Shown here: piece after piece, positions 44,042 to 52,195 of the stretch
How the letters are laid out: each line of letters starts with the position of its first letter
How positions within the stretch are numbered: position 1 is the first letter of the stretch
From: BOG-908 sp963751795
GTDB lineage: Bacteria > Pseudomonadota > Alphaproteobacteria > Acetobacterales > Acetobacteraceae
Assembly (NCBI GenBank): GCA_963751795.1
Contig: CAVVVI010000004.1
Span: forward strand, 1,240,001-1,304,000
DNA: 64,000 bases
Reading direction: 5' to 3'
Program-made: the position numbers and the translations under genes
The notes under the pieces: model-generated
What the model was told of the DNA's origin: nothing
The model's input: only the letters and a program-made list of their open reading frames with translations
Database searches by the model: none

Positions 44042-45478
44042 TCACACCGAGTAGTACATCTCGAACTCGACCGGGTGCGGTGTGTGTTCGAAGCGGTGCA
44101 CTTCGGTCCATTTCAGTGCGATGTAGCTGTCGATCTGGTCGCGGGTGAATACGTCGCCGGCCAGCAGGAATTCGTGGTCGGCGGCGAGCGCGCCCAGCGC
44201 CTCGCGCAGCGATCCGCACACGGTGGGGATGTCGGCCAGCTCTTCGGGCGGCAGGTCGTAGAGATCCTTGTCCATCGGCTCGCCGGGGTGGATTTTGTTG
44301 CGGATGCCGTCCAGCCCCGCCATCAGCATGGCGGCGAACGCCAGGTATGGGTTGGCGGTGGGGTCGGGGAAGCGCACCTCCACCCGCTTGGCCTTCGGGT
44401 TGGTGGCATACGGGATGCGGCAGCTGGCCGAGCGGTTGCGCGCGGAATAGGCGAGCAGCACCGGCGCCTCGAAGCCGGGGATCAGGCGCTTGTAGCTGTT
44501 CGTGCTGGGGTTGGTGAAGGCGTTGAGCGCCTTGGCGTGCTTGATGATGCCGCCGATGTAGTGCAGCGCCGTCTCCGACAGATCGGCATACGCGTTGCCG
44601 GCGAATACCGGGCGGCCGTCCTTCCAGATCGATTGGTGCACGTGCATGCCGCTGCCGTTGTCGCCGTAGATCGGCTTGGGCATGAAGGTGGCGGTCTTGC
44701 CGTAGCTGTGGGCCACGTTGTGGACGCAGTATTTGTAGATCTGCATCTGGTCGGCGCTGGTCACCAGCGGGCCGAACTTGGTGCCCAGCTCGTGCTGGCT
44801 CTGCGCCACCTCGTGATGGTGCTTCTCGATCGGCAGGCCCATCTCGCCCATCGCCGAGAGCATCTCGGCGCGCAGGTCGCTCTCGCTATCGACCGGCGGC
44901 ACCGGGAAGTAGCCGCCCTTCACCCCTGGGCGGTGGCCCATATTGCCCTCGGGGTAGTCCTTCATCGAGGCTTCGGGGCCCTCGCCGCTCTCCAGCCTGT
45001 AATGGCCGTAATTGCCGCCGGTGCCGAACTTCACGCTGTCGAAGATGAAGAACTCGGCTTCCGGGCCGAAGAACGCGGTGTCGCCCACGCCGGAGGCGGC
45101 CACGTACGCCTCGGCCTTCTTGGCGGTGCTGCGCGGGTCGCGGCCGTAGGCCTGGCCGGTGCCGGGCTCGATGATGTCGCAGAACAGGATCATGCTGGGC
45201 TTGGCGGCGAACGGATCCATCACCGCGCTGGCCGGGTCGGGCAGCAGGATCATGTCGCTCTCGTTGATCGCCTTCCAGCCGGCGATCGAGCTGCCGTCGA
45301 ACATGATGCCGTCGCGGAACGCATCCTCGTCGATGGTGGAGACGTGCTGCGCCGTGTGCTGCCACTTGCCGCGCGGGTCGGTGAAGCGAAGGTCCACATA
45401 CTCCACCGAGTTCTCGCGCATCAGCTCCAGGCAACGCGAGACGGCGGAGGGTTCGGCGTCCTGGACCTTCTTGGCCAT
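44042..45478 (-). CDS. glnA: Glutamine synthetase type I
   Basis: 478 residues, a typical GlnA-I length. DGSSIAGW near the N-terminus, the glutamate/metal site FFGPEAEFFIFD, the ATP region KPIYGDNGSGMHVHQS, and the adenylylation tyrosine at about 407 in DKDLYDLPPEELADIP. It forms a dodecamer that makes glutamine from glutamate, ammonia and ATP, and is controlled by GlnE through PII. It follows glnB by 64 bp on the same strand, the usual alphaproteobacterial glnBA operon. Confidence 0.97.
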   Translation of the reverse strand: MAKKVQDAEPSAVSRCLELMRENSVEYVDLRFTDPRGKWQHTAQHVSTIDEDAFRDGIMFDGSSIAGWKAINESDMILLPDPASAVMDPFAAKPSMILFCDIIEPGTGQAYGRDPRSTAKKAEAYVAASGVGDTAFFGPEAEFFIFDSVKFGTGGNYGHYRLESGEGPEASMKDYPEGNMGHRPGVKGGYFPVPPVDSESDLRAEMLSAMGEMGLPIEKHHHEVAQSQHELGTKFGPLVTSADQMQIYKYCVHNVAHSYGKTATFMPKPIYGDNGSGMHVHQSIWKDGRPVFAGNAYADLSETALHYIGGIIKHAKALNAFTNPSTNSYKRLIPGFEAPVLLAYSARNRSASCRIPYATNPKAKRVEVRFPDPTANPYLAFAAMLMAGLDGIRNKIHPGEPMDKDLYDLPPEELADIPTVCGSLREALGALAADHEFLLAGDVFTRDQIDSYIALKWTEVHRFEHTPHPVEFEMYYSV

Positions 45479-45542
45479 GGCGGGGTCGTCCTGTCTGATT
45501 AGGCGCGGGTGTTGAGCAAGATTAAGGCGCGGATGGCAAGGG

Positions 45543-45881
45543 CTATAACGCCGCCTCGCCCCGCTCGCCGGTCCTGATCCGCACCACCTCCTCCACCGAG
45601 GAGACGAAGATCTTGCCGTCGCCGATGCGCCCGGTGCGTGCAGCCGCGATGATGGCGTCCACCGCGCGCTCGGCGGTGGCGTCGTCGCACAGCACCTCGA
45701 TCTTCACTTTCGGCAGGAAATCGACCACGTATTCGGCGCCGCGGTACAGCTCCGTATGGCCTTTCTGTCGGCCGAAGCCCTTGGCCTCGATCACCGTCAG
45801 GCCTTGCAGGCCCACCTCGTGCAGCGCCTCCTTCACCTCGTCCAGCTTGAAGGGTTTGATGACGGCTTCGATCTTCTTCAC
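45543..45881 (-). CDS. glnB: Nitrogen regulatory protein PII
   Basis: Exactly 112 residues from GTG 45881, with GGGAGG five bases upstream; the longer open frame is not PII. Starts MKKIEAVIKPFKLDEVKEAL and carries the uridylylated tyrosine Y51 in YRGAEYVVDFLPK, with the B-loop TGRIGDGKIFV. A trimeric sensor of 2-oxoglutarate and ATP/ADP that controls GlnE, NtrB and AmtB. First gene of the glnBA operon, divergent from the aminotransferase. The 102-bp gap should hold the promoter; I found no convincing sigma-54 box. Confidence 0.96.
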   Translation of the reverse strand: MKKIEAVIKPFKLDEVKEALHEVGLQGLTVIEAKGFGRQKGHTELYRGAEYVVDFLPKVKIEVLCDDATAERAVDAIIAAARTGRIGDGKIFVSSVEEVVRIRTGERGEAAL

Positions 45882-45983
45882 GGTGGCCTCCCGCTTCATT
45901 CTATTGCCGCTTGTGTCGCATGAAGGGTGCACGGCGCCAAATGGCAGCAGGCCGGGGCACGCCCACCGGCACGGGAGAGCTGG

Positions 45984-47159
45984 ATGAACACTCTGTTGTC
46001 GCAGGCCGGAACGACCATCTTCACGGTGATGTCGGCGCTGGCGGCCGAGCACGGCGCCATCAATCTGGGCCAGGGTTTCCCCGATTTCGAGGGGCCGGAG
46101 GATGTGGTGCAGGCCGCCGCCTCCGCCCTGCTCGACGGGCGCAACCAATATCCGCCACTGGCCGGCCTGCCCGAGCTGAAGACGGCGGTGGCGGCGGCCA
46201 ACGCGCGGTTCTGGGGCCTGCCGATCGATCCCGCGTCGGGCGTGGTGGTGACAAGCGGCGCCACCGAGGGGCTGGCGGCCAGCCTGATGGCCACGCTCAA
46301 TCCGGGCGACGAAATCGTGCTGATTGAGCCGCTGTTCGACACCTACCTGCCCGTGGTGCGGCTGTTGGGCGCGGTGCCGCGGCTGGTGCGGCTGGAACCG
46401 CCCGACTGGGCGCTGCCGCGCGAGGCCCTGGCCGCCGCTTTCGGGCCGCGCACGCGGGCGCTGCTGCTCAACACGCCGATGAACCCGACCGGCAAGGTGT
46501 TCACGCAGGAGGAGCTGGCCTTCATCGCCGGGCTGCTGACCGCCCACGACGCGGTGGCGATCTGCGACGAGGTGTACGAACACCTGGTGTTCCCCCCTGC
46601 CCGCCACCTGCCGCTGATGGCCCTGCCCGGCATGGCCGAGCGCTGCCTGCGCGTGGGCAGCGCCGGCAAGACGTTCTCGCTGACCGGCTGGAAAGTCGGC
46701 TACGTCAGCGGCCCGCCGGCACTGGTGAGCGTGGTGGCCAAGGCGCATCAGAGCCTCGTTTTTGCCACGCCGCCCAACCTGCAGCGTGCCGTCGCGATGG
46801 GGCTGGGCAAGGACGATGCGTATTTCGCCACGCTGGCCGGCACGCTGGCCGCAAAATGCGCGCGGCTGAGCGCGGGCTTGCAGGCAATCGGTTTCGACGT
46901 GCTGCCTGCCCAGGGCGGCTACTTCGTTACCGCCGGCTACGGGCGGCTGGGCTTCGAAGGCGACGATTTGGCGTTCTGCCGGCGCATCACCGCCGAGGCC
47001 GGCGTGGCGGCCATTCCGGTGAGCGCGTTCTACGACCGCGATCCGCCGCAGGGCTACGTCCGCTTCGCGTTCTGCAAGGCCGACTCGGTGCTCGATGAAG
47101 CCTGCGCGCGGCTGGGCCGGTATTTCGCCCGGGCGGGCGCCGCGCACGCGATGGCCTAG
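45984..47159 (+). CDS. Class I/II PLP aminotransferase (MtnE/KAT/DapC-like)
   Basis: 391 residues from ATG 45984, with GGGAGAG upstream. Fold-type I: INLGQGFPDFEGPEDV, NQYPPLAGLPELK, NTPMNPTGKVF, CDEVYEHLVF and the PLP lysine K229 in GSAGKTFSLTGWKVGY. This subgroup includes methionine, kynurenine/glutamine and N-succinyl-diaminopimelate aminotransferases; motif inspection does not separate them. It is cytosolic. It is divergent from glnB, which fits nitrogen transfer but does not prove a link. Confidence 0.88.
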   Translation: MNTLLSQAGTTIFTVMSALAAEHGAINLGQGFPDFEGPEDVVQAAASALLDGRNQYPPLAGLPELKTAVAAANARFWGLPIDPASGVVVTSGATEGLAASLMATLNPGDEIVLIEPLFDTYLPVVRLLGAVPRLVRLEPPDWALPREALAAAFGPRTRALLLNTPMNPTGKVFTQEELAFIAGLLTAHDAVAICDEVYEHLVFPPARHLPLMALPGMAERCLRVGSAGKTFSLTGWKVGYVSGPPALVSVVAKAHQSLVFATPPNLQRAVAMGLGKDDAYFATLAGTLAAKCARLSAGLQAIGFDVLPAQGGYFVTAGYGRLGFEGDDLAFCRRITAEAGVAAIPVSAFYDRDPPQGYVRFAFCKADSVLDEACARLGRYFARAGAAHAMA

Positions 47160-47216
47160 CCAGGGTGGCGCCGTTGACGCCGCTCCCCCGTTCGCCCTAC
47201 ATCGCGGCCCACATGT

Positions 47217-47293
47217 GGCGGACGTAGCTCAGTTGGTAGAGCGCCGGTTTGTGGTACCGGTTGTCGCGGGTTCGATCCCCGTCGTTCGCCCCA
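47217..47293 (+). tRNA. tRNA-His(GTG)
   Basis: 77 nt including the extra 5' G (-1) opposite discriminator C73, the hallmark of tRNA-His. Acceptor GCGGACG pairs with CGTTCGC, with one G-T pair. The anticodon loop contains GTG. T-arm and encoded CCA are intact. The mobA start codon follows after only 15 nt. Confidence 0.96.
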
Positions 47294-47308
47294 ACCCCCT
47301 TCTTCATC

Positions 47309-47887
47309 GTGGTTGAACTGGCCGCCATCGTGCTGGCGGGCGGCCGCGCCACGCGGCTGGGCGGTGTGGACAAAGCCCTGCTGACGCTCGGCGGGCAGAC
47401 GATGATCGGCCATATCCTGCAGCGTCTGGCGCCCGGGATGGCTTCCATCGCCATCTCGGCCAATGGCGACCCGATGCGCTATGCGCAGCACGCCCTGCCT
47501 GTGCTGGGCGATCATATAAGCGGCCGCGGACCGCTGGCCGGCGTGCTGCGCGGGCTGGACTGGGCCGCCGGGCTGGGCGCCCACACGCTGCTGAGCGTGC
47601 CAGGCGATACGCCGTTCATTCCGCCTGGCCTGCCAGCCCGGCTGGGTGCCGCGCCGGCCTGGGCGGAAAACATCGCCGGCATCCACCCGCTGGTGGCACT
47701 GTGGCCAGTGGCGTGCCGCACAGCACTCTCGGAGTGGCTGGCCGGGCCGGCATCGGGGCGGGTGCGGGCGTTCGGCGCGTCGATCGGGATGCGGTCCGTC
47801 TGGTTCGCCGACGCACCGGACCCGTTCTGCAACGTCAACACCGCCGACGACCTGGCCGCGGCCCGGCATCGAGCCGCCCAGCCGTAG
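47309..47887 (+). CDS. mobA: Molybdenum cofactor guanylyltransferase
   Basis: 192 residues from GTG 47309, the usual MobA length. The nucleotidyltransferase loop AAIVLAGGRATRLGGVDKALL lies at residues 5-25, ISGRGPLAGVLRGLDW and SVPGDTPFIPP supply the GTP and Mg sites, and NVNTADDL closes the domain. It attaches GMP to molybdopterin for molybdoenzymes. The start lies 15 nt after the tRNA-His CCA with no Shine-Dalgarno sequence in between, so the message is probably released by tRNA 3' processing. Confidence 0.9.
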   Translation: MVELAAIVLAGGRATRLGGVDKALLTLGGQTMIGHILQRLAPGMASIAISANGDPMRYAQHALPVLGDHISGRGPLAGVLRGLDWAAGLGAHTLLSVPGDTPFIPPGLPARLGAAPAWAENIAGIHPLVALWPVACRTALSEWLAGPASGRVRAFGASIGMRSVWFADAPDPFCNVNTADDLAAARHRAAQP

Positions 47888-47990
47888 CACCGCGGCGTGC
47901 CGGCGCCCGCGGGCTTGACGAGGCCGGTCGTCCGGCCGAGGGCACCGCAGCGCCCATCCGCCTTGTCTCGAACGAAAGGGCTTCGCCGTC

Positions 47991-48629
47991 ATGCACTGGT
48001 CCAGCCTGAACACCTTTCTGTATGCCGTCGTCGCTTTGCTGGTGATCGTAGATCCGCCGGGCACCGCCGTGGTGTTCGCGGCCATGACGCCGCACGACAC
48101 GCAGGCCGAACGCAACAGCCAGGCGCGGCGGGCGTGCCTGCTGGCCTTCGTGGTGCTGGCGGTGTTCGGGCTGGCGGGGGAAAGCCTGCTCGCCTCGCTC
48201 GGCATCGGCCTGCCGGCCATGCGGGTGGCGGGCGGCGTGCTGCTGTTCATCACCGCGGCCGACATGGTCCGGGGCAGCCACGCTTTGCGCGACACCGACC
48301 AGGAACGCCAGGCGGCCATCAGAACCGACGAGGACATTGCGATATTCCCGCTGGGCATACCGCTGATTGCCGGGCCGGGCGGCATGACGACGATGGTGGT
48401 GCTGCACAGCCATGCGGGCGGGGACCCGTGGAAGATCATCGCGATCGAGGCGGCGGTGGCGGTCAGTGTGGGGCTGACCTTCATCTGCCTGCTGGGTGCG
48501 CGCTGGATCGCCCGCGCGCTGGGCGATACCGGCGCCAGCGTGGCGGGGCGCGTGCTGGGCGTGCTGCTGGCGGCACTGGCGGTGCAGATCGGGCTGGACG
48601 GCTTGCGGCAGGCCTTCGCCGGCGGCTGA
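47991..48629 (+). CDS. MarC family integral membrane protein
   Basis: 212 residues with six hydrophobic spans; MarC fold. Typical stretches are VIVDPPGTAVVFAAMT, IFPLGIPLIAGPGGMTTMV and a duplicated topology of two three-helix halves. Despite the name, the family has no proven role in multidrug resistance; function unknown, inner membrane. It is preceded by 103 bp without a gene. Confidence 0.9.
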   Translation: MHWSSLNTFLYAVVALLVIVDPPGTAVVFAAMTPHDTQAERNSQARRACLLAFVVLAVFGLAGESLLASLGIGLPAMRVAGGVLLFITAADMVRGSHALRDTDQERQAAIRTDEDIAIFPLGIPLIAGPGGMTTMVVLHSHAGGDPWKIIAIEAAVAVSVGLTFICLLGARWIARALGDTGASVAGRVLGVLLAALAVQIGLDGLRQAFAGG

Positions 48630-48647
48630 CCGGCCTAGCCGGCTCGC

Positions 48648-49499
48648 TCAGGCCGGGCGCGCGAACGTGGCCGCCAGCCCTGCGGCCAGGCTGCGCGGGA
48701 CCACGCCCAGCAGCTGCCGCATCGGCGCGATGTCGAACGCCTTGTCCTCGGTCAGCCGGCGCACTTCGTCCCCGCCGATGCGTGGCAGGAACGGCAGGGC
48801 CGAGGCGGCGGCAGCCAGCGGCCGCAGCAGCCCGATCGGCACGGGCAGCACCGGGCGGCGGCGCAGGCCGGCTGCCGCACCCACCGCGGCCACGAAATCG
48901 GCGTAGGCAACGGGGGCGGGTCCAGCGACCACCAGCGTAGCGGGCTCGCGCCAGCGACGGCGCAAGGCCGCCAGGATGCACAGCGTCAGGTCGTCCTGGT
49001 GGATGGGCTGGACCAGGGCGCAGCCGCCGCCCGGCAGCGGCACCACCGGCAGCCGCCTGAGCAGGGCCGCCAGGCGCCGGACGTTGTCCTCGCCCTCCGC
49101 GCCGTAGATCATCGTGGGGTGGAGCATGACCCCGGGGCGGCCCGAGGCGAGCAGCGCCTGCTCGCCGGCGAGCACGCCGCGGCCATGCGCATCCGGCCAG
49201 GCGGTGAATTTGCGGGTGCTGCCGAGCAACACCAGCGTGGCGCCCGGCGGGGCGCCGGCGAGGATAGAAGGCGTGTGGCGGGCATGGGCGCAGGATACGA
49301 CGTATTCGGCACCGGCCAGGGCGCGCGCGAGTGCCGCCGGGTCGGCCAGGTCGGCCATCAGCGGCTGCCCGGGCAGGCCGGTCGCGGCCCAGCGACCAGC
49401 ATCGCGCACCACCGGCACGAACGTCTCGCCTGCGGCCAGCAGCGCGCGGCACAGGGCAGCGCCGGAGCGGCCGGAAGCTCCGATGATATGTGGTATCAT
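48648..49499 (-). CDS. NAD(P)-binding atypical SDR (NmrA/epimerase-like)
   Basis: 283 residues. ATG 49499 is the only sensible start, since MIPHIIGASGRSG begins the Rossmann fold at once; the open frame upstream overlaps rplM in antisense and is rejected. The Gly-rich loop IGASGRSG is in place, and HPTMIYGAEGEDNVRRL and IHQDDL fit complex-I NDUFA9-like or NmrA-like SDRs. Lacks a clear YxxxK, so the catalytic role is uncertain. The start codon sits in the loop of a 9-bp inverted repeat. Confidence 0.8.
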   Translation of the reverse strand: MIPHIIGASGRSGAALCRALLAAGETFVPVVRDAGRWAATGLPGQPLMADLADPAALARALAGAEYVVSCAHARHTPSILAGAPPGATLVLLGSTRKFTAWPDAHGRGVLAGEQALLASGRPGVMLHPTMIYGAEGEDNVRRLAALLRRLPVVPLPGGGCALVQPIHQDDLTLCILAALRRRWREPATLVVAGPAPVAYADFVAAVGAAAGLRRRPVLPVPIGLLRPLAAAASALPFLPRIGGDEVRRLTEDKAFDIAPMRQLLGVVPRSLAAGLAATFARPA

Positions 49500-49510
49500 G
49501 CTACCACATA
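49487..49510 (-). promoter_or_regulatory. Inverted repeat enclosing the start codon of the SDR gene
   Basis: Perfect arms TATGTGGTA (49487-49495) and TACCACATA (49502-49510) with a 6-nt spacer. On the minus-strand RNA the AUG of the NmrA-like gene is in the loop, and the 5' arm covers the ribosome-binding region. The same DNA lies 68 bp upstream of the rplM start, so it could also be an operator for that gene. Confidence 0.6.
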
Positions 49511-49577
49511 GAAAAAACCTTGACGCGGCCGGGGCCTGCCGCCACACACCGCGCTCGCCTCCATTCGGGGATTTACC

Positions 49578-50045
49578 ATGTTGAAGACCACCCGTTCGCT
49601 GAAGCCGGCGGACGTGACCAAGGGCTGGATCCTGATCGATGCCGACGGCCTCGTTCTCGGCCGGCTCGCCAGCATCATCGCCAACCGCCTGCGCGGCAAG
49701 CACAAGGCCACGTTCACGCCGCATGTCGATTGCGGCGACAACGTCGTCGTCGTCAACGCCGAGAAGGTGCGCGTGACCGGCAACAAGGCCGAGCAGGACG
49801 TGTTCTACTACCACACCGGCTATGCCGGCGGCATCAAGGGCCGCACCATCCGCCAGCGGCTGGAAAGCAAGCGGCCGGAGCAGGTGCTGGAAAAGGCGGT
49901 CGAGCGGATGATCACCCGCGGCCCGCTGCAGCGCGCCCAGATGAAGCACCTGTATGTGTATGCCGGGCCGGCGCACAAGCACGAGGGCCAGCAGCCGGTG
50001 GCGCTGGACGTGGCCGCCATGAACCCCAAGAACAAGCGAGTCTGA
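49578..50045 (+). CDS. rplM: 50S ribosomal protein L13
   Basis: 155 residues. WILIDADGLVLGRLASIIANRLRGKHKATFTPH at the N-terminus, GDNVVVVNAEKVRVTGNK and the conserved VERMITRGPLQRAQMKHLYVY identify L13, with a short alphaproteobacterial C-terminal tail. Binds 23S rRNA early in assembly. It is followed four bases later by rpsI, the universal rplM-rpsI operon. Confidence 0.97.
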   Translation: MLKTTRSLKPADVTKGWILIDADGLVLGRLASIIANRLRGKHKATFTPHVDCGDNVVVVNAEKVRVTGNKAEQDVFYYHTGYAGGIKGRTIRQRLESKRPEQVLEKAVERMITRGPLQRAQMKHLYVYAGPAHKHEGQQPVALDVAAMNPKNKRV

Positions 50046-50049
50046 GAGC

Positions 50050-50553
50050 ATGTCGGAATCCACACGGTCGCTGGCCGACCTCAAGGACCTGGTGACCGCA
50101 GCCACCGGCACCGGCCTGGGCACCACCGAGACGGGCGCCATCAAGCGCGAGCCCAAGCGCGACGCGTTGGGCCGCAGCTACGCCACCGGCCGCCGCAAGA
50201 ACGCCATCGCGCGCGTCTGGATCAAGGCCGGCAAGGGCGACATCCAGGTGAACGGCAAGCGCGTCGGCGTCTATTTCGCCCGCCCGGTGTTGCGCATGCT
50301 GATCACCCAGCCGTTCCTGGTCAGCGACCGCTACAACCAGTTCGACGTGTTCTGCACGGTGAATGGTGGCGGCCTCTCCGGCCAGGCCGGCGCGCTGCGG
50401 CACGGCATCAGCCGGGCGCTGACCTATTACGAACCCGATCTGCGGCCAATCCTCAAGACCGCCGGCTTCCTCACGCGTGACAGCCGCGTGGTCGAGCGCA
50501 AGAAGTACGGCAAGGCCAAGGCTCGCCGCAGCTTCCAGTTCTCCAAGCGCTGA
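50050..50553 (+). CDS. rpsI: 30S ribosomal protein S9
   Basis: 167 residues with an N-terminal extension of about 40 residues before SYATGRRKNAIARVWIKAG, as is common in alphaproteobacteria. C-terminal tail KKYGKAKARRSFQFSKR ends in the conserved SKR that touches the P-site tRNA. Second gene of the rplM-rpsI operon and followed by a strong hairpin. Confidence 0.97.
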   Translation: MSESTRSLADLKDLVTAATGTGLGTTETGAIKREPKRDALGRSYATGRRKNAIARVWIKAGKGDIQVNGKRVGVYFARPVLRMLITQPFLVSDRYNQFDVFCTVNGGGLSGQAGALRHGISRALTYYEPDLRPILKTAGFLTRDSRVVERKKYGKAKARRSFQFSKR

Positions 50554-50591
50554 GCCGACCGGGCTGGCTTTCGTCCGAAGCAGCGTGTTCC

Positions 50592-50644
50592 ATCGGCCTG
50601 CCGGTTACCGCCTCCGCGGCGCCCGGCAGGCCGATCTGCTTTCG
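50592..50644 (+). terminator. Hairpin terminator after rplM-rpsI
   Basis: Perfect 13-bp arms ATCGGCCTGCCGG (50592-50604) and CCGGCAGGCCGAT (50623-50635), loop of 18 nt, then CTGCTTTC. The T-run is short, but the position 38 bp after the rpsI stop and before argC fits transcript termination. Confidence 0.6.
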
Positions 50645-50658
50645 GCCGGCGCCGCCCG

Positions 50659-51567
50659 TTGACGCGCATCTTCATCGACGGCGAGGCCGGCACCACCGGG
50701 CTCGGCATCCGGCAGCGGCTGGATGGTCTGGCGGTCGATATCCTCAGCCTGCCGCCGGAGCGCCGGAAGGACCCTGAGGCACGGCGCGCGCTGATGGCGC
50801 AGGCCGATCTGGTCATCCTCTGCCTGCCGGATGCTGCCGCCGTAGAGGCGGTCGCGCTGGCCGAAAGCCTGGGCCCGGCCGCACCGCGGCTGCTCGATGC
50901 CAGCTCCGCCCATCGGATCGATCCGGGCTGGACCTACGGCTTTGCCGAACTCGGCCCCGCGCAGCCGGCGCGCATCGCCGCCGCACGGCGCGTCAGCAAC
51001 CCGGGCTGTTACGCGACCGGGGCCATCGCCCTGTTGCGCCCGCTGACCGATGCCGGCCTGCTGCCGCCCGACGCGCCCATCAGCATCAACGCCGTCAGCG
51101 GCTATTCCGGCGGCGGCCGGGCAATGATCGAGGCACATGAGGCGGCGATTGGCACCGCCTTCGAGCTGTACGGCCTGGCGCTGGACCATAAGCATGTGCC
51201 CGAGACCATGCTGCATGGCGGGCTGTCGCGCCGGCCGCTCTTCGTGCCCTCCGTCGGGCATTTCCGGCAGGGCATGCTGGTGAGCATCCCGCTCCACCTG
51301 GACACGCTGCCGGGGCGGGTGACCGGTGCCGATCTGCGCCACACTTTGGCAGCGCATTACGCCGACAGTCCCACCATTCGCGTACTGGAAGGCGCGCCCA
51401 ACCGGCTGGCCGCCGAGGTCGCCGGCAGCGACGTGCTCGAGCTGCACGTGTTCGCCGAAGAGACGGCCAGGCACGCGGTTCTGGTGGCCAGGCTGGACAA
51501 CCTCGGCAAAGGCGCTTCGGGCGCCGCCGTGCAGAACCTGCGCCTGATGCTGGCGCTGGACGCCTAG
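50659..51567 (+). CDS. argC: N-acetyl-gamma-glutamyl-phosphate reductase, type 2
   Basis: 302 residues, matching the short ArgC type 2. It begins at TTG 50659. FIDGEAGTTGLGIRQRL is the NADP loop, DASSAHRI follows, the catalytic cysteine C117 lies in VSNPGCYATG, and AVSGYSGGGRAMIE completes the pattern. It reduces N-acetylglutamyl phosphate in arginine synthesis in the cytosol. Directly downstream of the ribosomal operon, as in many alphaproteobacteria. Confidence 0.94.
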   Translation: MTRIFIDGEAGTTGLGIRQRLDGLAVDILSLPPERRKDPEARRALMAQADLVILCLPDAAAVEAVALAESLGPAAPRLLDASSAHRIDPGWTYGFAELGPAQPARIAAARRVSNPGCYATGAIALLRPLTDAGLLPPDAPISINAVSGYSGGGRAMIEAHEAAIGTAFELYGLALDHKHVPETMLHGGLSRRPLFVPSVGHFRQGMLVSIPLHLDTLPGRVTGADLRHTLAAHYADSPTIRVLEGAPNRLAAEVAGSDVLELHVFAEETARHAVLVARLDNLGKGASGAAVQNLRLMLALDA

Positions 51568-51609
51568 GCCCGCGAGCCGCGCTTTACGCACCACGGAGGG
51601 GACGCCCGC

Positions 51610-52170
51610 ATGAACCAACACCCGGCTATCTGGTCGCTGGACGGCGTGGCACCGCGGATCGCGCCCGATGCCTGGATCGCACCCACGGCGGTGGTGATCG
51701 GTGACGTGGAGGTGGGCGCGCAATCCAGCATCTGGTTCGGCTGCATCCTGCGCGGCGACACCAACCTGATCCGCGTCGGCGCGCGCACCAACATCCAGGA
51801 CGGCTCGCTGCTGCACTGCAATCCCGGCGAAGGCATGGCCTGTCTGATCGGCGACGACGTGACGGTGGGGCACATGGCCATCGTGCACGCGGCCATGCTG
51901 CATGACGGCGCGTTCGTTGCCATGGGTGCCACCGTGCTGGACGGCGCGGTGATCGAGACGGGCGGCGTGCTGGCGGCCGGCGCGGTGCTGACGCCCGGCA
52001 AGCGGATCGGGCCCGGCGAGCTGTGGGCGGGCACGCCGGGCAGGCTGGTGCGCGTGCTCGGGGCCGAGGAAAAGGCGAAGTTCGCGATGACCGCGCCGGC
52101 TTACGTGCAGAACGCGATGCGGTTCAGGGCGGGACTGGCGAGATCGGCCCCGGTCAGCAATCCACCGTAA
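51610..52170 (+). CDS. Gamma-class carbonic anhydrase-like protein
   Basis: 186 residues of left-handed beta-helix hexapeptide repeats (IAPTAVVIGDVEVGAQSSIW and so on). The three zinc histidines are in place: H69 in SLLHCN, H88 and H93 in VGHMAIVHAAML, and the R48/D50 pair in LRGDTN is conserved. A trimeric enzyme of the CaiE/YrdA group; carbonic anhydrase activity is proven only for some members. It lies 42 bp after argC on the same strand, with GGAGGGG upstream of the start. Confidence 0.9.
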   Translation: MNQHPAIWSLDGVAPRIAPDAWIAPTAVVIGDVEVGAQSSIWFGCILRGDTNLIRVGARTNIQDGSLLHCNPGEGMACLIGDDVTVGHMAIVHAAMLHDGAFVAMGATVLDGAVIETGGVLAAGAVLTPGKRIGPGELWAGTPGRLVRVLGAEEKAKFAMTAPAYVQNAMRFRAGLARSAPVSNPP

Positions 52171-52195
52171 GAGGCGGGTCCGAGCGGCGCCGCTT

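Noticed and set aside
45882..45983. Sigma-54 promoter or NtrC site for glnB
   Set aside because: A GG-GC like spacing is present in fragments, but no convincing TGGCAC-N5-TTGC match was found.
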